Source: SLST01 sp046538735
GTDB lineage: Bacteria > Spirochaetota > Spirochaetia > DSM-27196 > SLST01
Length of the DNA stretch: 64,000 bases
Direction: 5' to 3'
Assembly (NCBI GenBank): GCA_046538735.1
Contig: JBKHII010000007.1
Span: forward strand, 17,056-81,055
Made by a program: the position numbers and the translations under genes. Under the pieces are notes generated by a model. The model worked only from the letters and a program-made list of their open reading frames with translations, ran no database searches and was not told the DNA's origin. Positions 60,660 to 64,000 of the stretch are shown here, piece after piece (position 1 is the first letter of the stretch; each line of letters starts with the position of its first letter).

Positions 60660-61445
60660 CTAGTCCCTCGCCGACTCCTGCCGCAGCACCTCGCGCTGCG
60701 CGGGAGGCAGGAAACTGATGAGCTTCTCGAGCAGGATACGTGGGTTATCGCCCGACTGAATCGAGAGGATGCCCTCGATGATGATTTCCTTCACTTTGGT
60801 TTCGTCCTTGTCCCGGTCTTCAAGCTTCGTCTTGAACGGCATGAGCACGAGGTTCGCGAAGAGCGAGCCGTAGAGGGTCGTGATGAGCGCGACGGCCATT
60901 CCGGCTCCGATGACGCTCGCGTCGCCGCCCAGGTTCACGAGCATCTGAATGAGTCCGATCAGCGTGCCGATCATCCCGAACGCGGGCGCGATCTTGCCCC
61001 AGTCTTCGAAGATGCGAATGCCGCTCTCGTGGCGGCTCTGAATCTCGTTGAGGTCGTGATAGAGGATGCTCTTGATGATGTCGGGATCGGTCCCGTCAAC
61101 GACGAGCTGGATGCCTTTGCGCATGAACTCGTCTTCGACCTCGTCCAGGTTGTCCTCGAGCGCGAGCAGACCCTCGCGTCGCGCGCGTTCGCTGAAAGCG
61201 ACGAGGTCGCTGATGATCTTCTCTTCCTGCCAGTCCGGAGTCTGCATCGCGATCCGAACGTACTTCGCGATGCCGAGCATCCGCGAGAGCGGGTTCGCGA
61301 CGAGCATCGCGGCGAACGAGCCGCCGATGACGACGATGACGGACTGGAGATTGATGTAGTTGCCGAGTCCGGCCCCACCGGTGATGATCGTGACGAGGAC
61401 GAGTGCAAAACCGCTAAGAATGCCGACGATCGTTCCGAGATCCAC
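60660..61445 (-). CDS. motA: Stator protein MotA
   Basis: 261 residues with four membrane helices, a large cytoplasmic loop with charged residues that contact FliG, and the conserved GMIGTLIGLIQMLVNLGG and VALITTLYGSLFANLVLMP helices. The first segment begins MDLGTIVGILSGFALV. Encoded six bases after flbD. Confidence 0.95.
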   Translation of the reverse strand: MDLGTIVGILSGFALVLVTIITGGAGLGNYINLQSVIVVIGGSFAAMLVANPLSRMLGIAKYVRIAMQTPDWQEEKIISDLVAFSERARREGLLALEDNLDEVEDEFMRKGIQLVVDGTDPDIIKSILYHDLNEIQSRHESGIRIFEDWGKIAPAFGMIGTLIGLIQMLVNLGGDASVIGAGMAVALITTLYGSLFANLVLMPFKTKLEDRDKDETKVKEIIIEGILSIQSGDNPRILLEKLISFLPPAQREVLRQESARD

Positions 61446-61451
61446 TGACGG

Positions 61452-61649
61452 CTACTCCTCGTTCTTGAATGCTCCGATCTGTCGCCGATAGTCGACGATC
61501 TTATCGAAGACGGTCTGATAGTCCTCACGGACTATCAGACGCTTGCCACTGAGCATGATAAGCGTGGTATCCGGGTTCTGCTCGATGTACTCGATCTGAT
61601 GCGGGTTCACATGGTACTCGTGTCCATCAAGGCGCGTGACCTTAATCAT
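61452..61649 (-). CDS. flbD: FlbD family flagellar protein
   Basis: 65 residues: MIKVTRLDGHEYHVNPHQIEYIE followed by DTTLIMLSGKRLIVREDY, the whole FlbD domain. Despite the name it is unrelated to the Caulobacter regulator FlbD. Always found between flgE and motA in spirochaetes and Firmicutes; function not well defined. Confidence 0.92.
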   Translation of the reverse strand: MIKVTRLDGHEYHVNPHQIEYIEQNPDTTLIMLSGKRLIVREDYQTVFDKIVDYRRQIGAFKNEE

Positions 61650-61669
61650 CTGCCCGGAATCCTACCCCC

Positions 61670-63076
61670 TTACCGCTTCAGTGTTAATACTTCCTGCAGC
61701 ATCTGGTCCGACGTCTGAATCGTCCGTGAGTTCGCCTGGAAGCCGCGCTGGGTAACGATCATGTCGGTGAACTGTTCGGCCAGATCGACGTTGCTCATCT
61801 CAAGCGTCCCCGCGATGATACTCCCCTTGCCCGCGGCACCGGGAGCATCCACCAGCGGATCGCCCGAATTGATTGTGACAACGTAGTCGTTCTCACCCGA
61901 CTTTTCAAGGCCTCCCGGATTCACGAAGCTCGCGAGCGCCAGCTGACCGAGCGCGCGATTCGTTCCGTTCGAGTAGATCCCCGTGATGACCCCGCTCTGA
62001 TCGATTCGGAAGTCCTCGAGGTAGCCGAGTCCGTACCCGTCCTGACGCACGATCTTGTTCGTGCTCTCGCTCGTGAACTGCGTGGTCGACTCGTCCATGC
62101 CGCCGACCTCACCGAGCTCGACCGAGACGCTCTGTGTCACCGGCGGCTCGGCCAAACCGGTCGTGGGATCCACGGGCTCAGACGTGTCGGGAACCAGGAA
62201 GTCCAGGTCAATCGTGAGGTTGCCCTCGGCGTCCAGCCCGCCCGCGTTGTTCGAGACCTGGCTCATGCGACCGAAGTTGTCGAACTCCACGACGTACGTG
62301 TTGTCGGCCGACTCGATCCCGCCGACCGAGAGCGTCGGCTCGATGGGGCTTGCCGTGTCCTCGTTGATCGTGACCTCGGCGAGCCACTGGTTCGGAGAAC
62401 CGTCGATCCTCGTATAGTCTATCCGCAACTGATGCGTTCCACCGAACGCGTCGTAGATCTCCTTCGTGACCGTGTGCGTGCCCTCGGCGATCTCTTGCTC
62501 GCTCGCGCCGGGAGGGATCACGGGCGTGCGTTTATCGAGATTGCTCGCCGCGAACACCACGCTCGTCGCCTGCGCCTCGTCCTTCTCCCCGATCGGGACC
62601 ACGAGGTCGTTCGGCGTCGCGGAGGTGTTTATGAAGGTCTCGCCGGCCTCGGTCTGAGCCGTCCACCCCTGCACGCGCGTGCCGTTCGCCGGATTCACCA
62701 GCGTGCCGTTCTCGTCCAAGCCGAACGCTCCGGCCCGGGTGTACCGATCTACGTCTCCCTCGCGGAGGATGAAGAAGCCCTCCCCCTGGATTGCAAGGTC
62801 GGTCTTCACTCCGGTCGTCTGAAGCGACCCCTGCGTGAAGATCGTGTCGATCGCCGCGACCTGCATCCCGAGACCGATCTGCTTCGGGTTCACGCCTCCG
62901 ACGCGCTCGTTGGGCCGGGCGGCGCCCTGCCGGCTCTGGCTGATCATGTCGTGGAAGTTCACGCGGCCTTTCTTGAACCCGGTCGTGTTCACGTTCGATA
63001 CGTTGTTACCGATCACGTCCATTCTGATCTGGTGATTCTGCAGACCGCTTACGCCCGCATACAGACTTCGCATCAT
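61670..63076 (-). CDS. flgE: Flagellar hook protein FlgE
   Basis: 468 residues. The N-terminal rod/hook domain (MRSLYAGVSGLQNHQIRMD, NVSNVNTTGFKKG) and the C-terminal DMIVTQRGFQANSRTIQT match FlgE. In Treponema denticola hook subunits are cross-linked by lysinoalanine between Lys165 and Cys178. Here Lys165 is kept but residue 178 is Ser (codon AGC, in AASNLDKR), and the whole protein has no cysteine. The hook may be uncross-linked or linked by another route. Confidence 0.96.
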   Translation of the reverse strand: MMRSLYAGVSGLQNHQIRMDVIGNNVSNVNTTGFKKGRVNFHDMISQSRQGAARPNERVGGVNPKQIGLGMQVAAIDTIFTQGSLQTTGVKTDLAIQGEGFFILREGDVDRYTRAGAFGLDENGTLVNPANGTRVQGWTAQTEAGETFINTSATPNDLVVPIGEKDEAQATSVVFAASNLDKRTPVIPPGASEQEIAEGTHTVTKEIYDAFGGTHQLRIDYTRIDGSPNQWLAEVTINEDTASPIEPTLSVGGIESADNTYVVEFDNFGRMSQVSNNAGGLDAEGNLTIDLDFLVPDTSEPVDPTTGLAEPPVTQSVSVELGEVGGMDESTTQFTSESTNKIVRQDGYGLGYLEDFRIDQSGVITGIYSNGTNRALGQLALASFVNPGGLEKSGENDYVVTINSGDPLVDAPGAAGKGSIIAGTLEMSNVDLAEQFTDMIVTQRGFQANSRTIQTSDQMLQEVLTLKR

Positions 63077-63091
63077 AGTAGTCGTTCCCCC

Positions 63092-63547
63092 TTATTCCGC
63101 GTCGCCTTCGCCGGCGCGGACTCGCTGCACATTCGAGTAGTCGTAGTACGAACCGTTCACCAGGACCTGCGGATAGTCGCCGCCGGTCACCTCTTGAACC
63201 CGCCCGGTGACGACTGCGTCGCCGAGCACGATGTCCACCGTCTTGCCCAGTACGTTTACCGCCTGACCCGACTGCAGGAGCGAGCCCAGACGTTCGAACT
63301 CGCTCGACATGTTCGTCATCTGCTCGAGCGTTGAGAACTGCGCCATCTGAGCGATGAACTCGCGGTCCTGCATCGGCTCGGTCGGATCCTGATTCTCAAG
63401 CTGCGTGATGAGAATCTTCAGGAACTCGTCCTTGCCGAGCTCGGTCTTCGCGACGCGCGAGTTCGTCAGGGCAAGGTTGAAGCTCTCGTTCTGCGACTGC
63501 AGTCGCGCGACTTCCGTGCCGGTCATCTCCAGCGACAATCCGTCCAT
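63092..63547 (-). CDS. flgD: Hook-capping protein FlgD
   Basis: 151 residues. The FlgD N-terminal signature LGKDEFLKILITQLENQDPTEPM is split over residues 37-59, followed by MAQFSTLEQMTNMSSEFE and a small C-terminal beta domain. It acts as scaffold for FlgE assembly. Short form lacking the larger Ig-like domain of enterobacterial FlgD. Confidence 0.93.
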   Translation of the reverse strand: MDGLSLEMTGTEVARLQSQNESFNLALTNSRVAKTELGKDEFLKILITQLENQDPTEPMQDREFIAQMAQFSTLEQMTNMSSEFERLGSLLQSGQAVNVLGKTVDIVLGDAVVTGRVQEVTGGDYPQVLVNGSYYDYSNVQRVRAGEGDAE

Positions 63548-63559
63548 CTCTTGCTCCCT

Positions 63560-64000
63560 CTATACGACCACGTCAACGAGGTCGTGCTCTTCGTCAAACC
63601 ATTCTGCAGCGGGCACCGCCGCGTCCAGGCTCTCCATCGCTCCGGCTCGTCCACGGACGCGGCCGCCGCGGTCGGGAGAACCGTCGTCCGTCTCGCCCGA
63701 CTGATCGCCGTAATCGGCGAGGGTTACCTCGAGGCCACCGGCCTCGAGCCCGCTCTCTTCGAATGCACGCTGCAGCGCGGCAAGATTCTGCTCGAACACC
63801 TCGCGCACACTCTGATTTTCGACAACTATTCGCCCGGCTATATGCCCCTCGTGCATTTCCAGAGCGATTCGGACGCTCCCGAGCTGCTCCGGCTTGAGAT
63901 GCAACCGGATCTCACCGCTGTCGTTGCCCCGGACGATGAGCCGAGCGGAACGCACGATCTCGGCATTCACGTTCTCGCGGAGCGCTCGGGAGAGCCCCTC
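63560..64000 (-). CDS. fliK: Hook-length control protein FliK, C-terminal part
   Basis: The reading frame is open to the right edge, so only the C-terminal 146 codons are present. The Flg_hook domain is clear: GEIRLHLKPEQLGSVRIALEM split across residues, HIAGRIVVENQSVREVF and LAALQRAFEESGL. This domain signals FlhB to switch export specificity. The tail after it is acidic. First of the operon within the window. Confidence 0.85.
   Translation of the reverse strand, partial: EGLSRALRENVNAEIVRSARLIVRGNDSGEIRLHLKPEQLGSVRIALEMHEGHIAGRIVVENQSVREVFEQNLAALQRAFEESGLEAGGLEVTLADYGDQSGETDDGSPDRGGRVRGRAGAMESLDAAVPAAEWFDEEHDLVDVVV

Noticed and set aside
1..64000. tRNA, rRNA, transposase, integrase or prophage genes
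   Set aside because: I looked through the gene-free gaps and the coding frames and saw no cloverleaf, rRNA-like or transposase/integrase sequence; nothing to report, though a dedicated scan could still find a small RNA.

Overview
The window is high-GC bacterial chromosome, almost certainly from a free-living spirochaete (Spirochaetales). The main evidence is gene order. Tandem FlaB-type flagellins are followed by flaG, fliD and a PilZ gene, then a flgN-flgK-flgL-fliW-csrA block. A second long operon runs fliK-flgD-flgE-flbD-motA-motB-fliL-fliM-fliN-fliO-fliP-fliQ-fliR-flhB-flhA-flhF-flhG-fliA. Both resemble the Treponema/Borrelia motility operons. The genus cannot be fixed from sequence alone.

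Layout. 1-2087: partial membrane protein and the methionine pair metX-metW. 2101-4067: infC-rpmI-rplT followed by a ZapB-like coiled coil and zapA. 4075-7546: a small unknown gene, an adenosine-kinase-like PfkB protein, a PilZ protein and a TPR protein. 7547-15996: flagellar filament region (two flagellins, flaG, fliD), an unknown gene, a second PilZ protein, a small unknown gene, tsaE and tsaB. 16001-20361 (minus): flgN-flgK-flgL-fliW-csrA. 20486-30601: trxB, a GH3 glycosidase, a GNAT protein and glgA, then the minus-strand mrfA-mrfB repair pair, then glgC. 30606-34796 (minus): lipoprotein, Nnr metabolite repair enzyme, two membrane proteins, Nudix hydrolase. 34874-42577: secA, an M23/LysM peptidase, a class B PBP with PASTA, and a Maf/DUF115 glycosyltransferase. 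42734-64000 (minus): the long flagellar operon, ending with sigma-28, a FapA-type protein, a SwrB-like protein and a CheA-like kinase. I found no tRNA, rRNA, CRISPR array, insertion sequence or prophage.

How it works together. The window holds most of a periplasmic flagellum: export gate, switch, stator, hook, hook-filament junction, filament and cap. It also holds the likely regulators: sigma-28, FlhF/FlhG, FlbD, two PilZ proteins, and the CsrA/FliW pair. The leaders of both flagellins and of flaG each contain a hairpin that shows a GGA in its loop, the classical CsrA target. This makes a CsrA-FliW-flagellin circuit readable within one window.

Other notable signals. Several genes (metX, 14571-14834, glgC, secA, the 34796 lipoprotein, flgN) have a promoter placed so that transcription should start at or within about two bases of the start codon, suggesting leaderless mRNAs. 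FlgE has serine at the position of the cysteine that forms the lysinoalanine hook cross-link in Treponema denticola. fliO seems to start upstream of its first AUG, possibly at AUC. A terminator-like RNA at 42617-42700 can fold in two exclusive ways.
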